Assembly: GCA_963715745.1 (NCBI GenBank)
Contig: OY970271.1
Coordinates: forward strand, 1,984,001-2,048,000
Source of the DNA: CAWGJF01 sp963715745
GTDB taxonomy: Bacteria; Bacteroidota; Ignavibacteria; Ignavibacteriales; Ignavibacteriaceae
Direction: 5' to 3'
DNA: 64,000 nt
The notes under the pieces were generated by a model. It did not search any database. It saw only the letters and a list, made by a program, of their open reading frames with translations, and was not told the origin of the DNA. Shown one piece after another: positions 63,357 to 64,000 of this stretch. The first letter of the stretch is position 1. Each line of letters starts with the position of its first letter. The position numbers and the translations under genes are program-made.

Positions 63357-64000
63357 TTAAATAGTAATCTGCCTGTTATATTTATTTCGGTATTGTATAG
63401 GCGAAAGTCCTGTTATTTTTTTGAACGTAGTTCGAAATGCTTTGGTATCCGTATACCCGACTTCATACATCACTTCATTAATATTTTTTCCTCCGTTTTC
63501 AAGATTCTTTTTAGCAGCTTCAATTTTTACTCTTTGTATATATTCAGTAACTGTATTTGCAGTAGCCTTTTTAAATCTTCTTTCCATGTTCCTCCGGCTT
63601 AATGCAAACATAGAAGCAAGCTGATCAACTGTTATTTTATTCTGGAAATTACTCTCGATGAATTCCTGTGCTTTTTTTATTGATTCATCCTCGTGTTCTT
63701 TTTGTCCGATAAAAATGATAAATGGCGACTGGCTATCCCGTTTGATGTCAATCTGGAATGCTTTTGAACAGAATATTGCGGCTTCTCTTCCGGCGAATTT
63801 TTCAACAAGATAGAGGATAAGATTTAATGATGAATATGCTCCGCCGCTTGAATAAATACCATTTTCATCTATAATGACTTTATCTTCAACAAGATTAACT
63901 TCTGAAAACATTTTTCGAAATTCATTTGCAGCCAGCCAGTGTGTTGCACATTTTTTACCATTTAACAATCCCGTAGCTGCAAGTAAAAATGCACCGAGAC
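63357..64000 (-). CDS. GlxA family transcriptional regulator (DJ-1/PfpI + AraC HTH), 5'-truncated at window edge
   Basis: A regulator cut by the window end. The visible part (about 214 residues) begins GAFLLAATGLLNGKKCATHW, an internal motif of the DJ-1/PfpI-like domain, so the apparent ATG at 63968 is not the true start. The C-terminal AraC helix-turn-helix pair is complete: VDQLASMFALSRRNMERRFK and INEVMYEVGYTDTKAFRTTF, ending KKITGLSPIQYRNKY. These regulators often control small-molecule metabolism. It faces away from 63287, whose gene follows on the same strand. Confidence 0.93.
   Translation of the reverse strand, partial: LGAFLLAATGLLNGKKCATHWLAANEFRKMFSEVNLVEDKVIIDENGIYSSGGAYSSLNLILYLVEKFAGREAAIFCSKAFQIDIKRDSQSPFIIFIGQKEHEDESIKKAQEFIESNFQNKITVDQLASMFALSRRNMERRFKKATANTVTEYIQRVKIEAAKKNLENGGKNINEVMYEVGYTDTKAFRTTFKKITGLSPIQYRNKYNRQITI

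Overview
The window is AT-rich chromosomal DNA from a Gram-negative bacterium. It carries TonB, a TolC-type channel, two RND pumps, outer-membrane lipoproteins and a beta-barrel protein. Several promoters fit the Bacteroidota sigma-A pattern (TTG, 19-20 bases, TAnnTTTG), best seen in front of pyrG. Together with the intergenic GAACTTGTTTC and GTCATTTCGA repeats, NhaD-like/nuo genes and multihaem cytochromes, this suggests the Bacteroidota/Chlorobi/Ignavibacteria group, most likely an Ignavibacteriales-like organism. That placement is an inference; no rRNA is present. Most of the window is core chromosome. I see no insertion sequence, prophage or CRISPR array.

Layout. 1-5.3 kb: end of a respiratory complex I (nuo) operon with a sodium/proton-antiporter-like gene inserted before nuoN, then NAD(P)HX repair and a VanZ-like protein. 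5.4-6.1 kb: single-gene tonB unit. 6.4-12.2 kb: tripartite efflux operon (TolC split by a frameshift, lipoprotein adaptor, unusual RND pump). 12.3-16.6 kb: DUF218 protein, nusB, an MFS transporter, and a small redox/stress group (PNPOx-like, OsmC, cupin). 17.0-22.3 kb: second RND operon with an aldo/keto reductase. 22.5-29.0 kb: small housekeeping and membrane genes, then a leftward block (chorismate mutase, CDF transporter, aminotransferase, Sel1-repeat protein, AHSA1-like protein). 29.2-34.6 kb: pyrG, a TPR protein, purN and purH. 34.6-40.0 kb: cell-shape operon mreB-mreC-mreD/PBP2-rodA. 40.0-46.8 kb: pyrF, DUF2851, a Bfn-type nuclease, etfBA, clpS and pepD. 46.8-47.7 kb: SET-domain gene and a secreted protein. 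48.2-52.1 kb: a four-gene multihaem cytochrome/beta-barrel cluster. 52.2-57.0 kb: O-antigen ligase-like protein, transketolase, and a ParA-like ATPase between two oppositely oriented tRNA-Ser genes. 57.3-64.0 kb: MATE exporter, S9 peptidase, eIF2B-like protein, exonuclease/GIY-YIG fusion, and a truncated GlxA-type AraC regulator.

The most striking unit is the cytochrome cluster: a 4-haem secreted cytochrome, an outer-membrane barrel, a 14-haem protein and a 7-haem lipoprotein with one CX4CH site. I count 25 haem-attachment motifs. The order fits an electron conduit across the outer membrane, with a barrel I do not recognise as MtrB/PioB.

Several genes are broken or joined at homopolymers or by single bases: tolC (one break), rodA (two breaks) and the mreD/PBP2 junction. 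For genes expected to be important in a growing cell this pattern points first to sequencing or assembly indels, so the mreD-PBP2 'fusion' should not be taken at face value.
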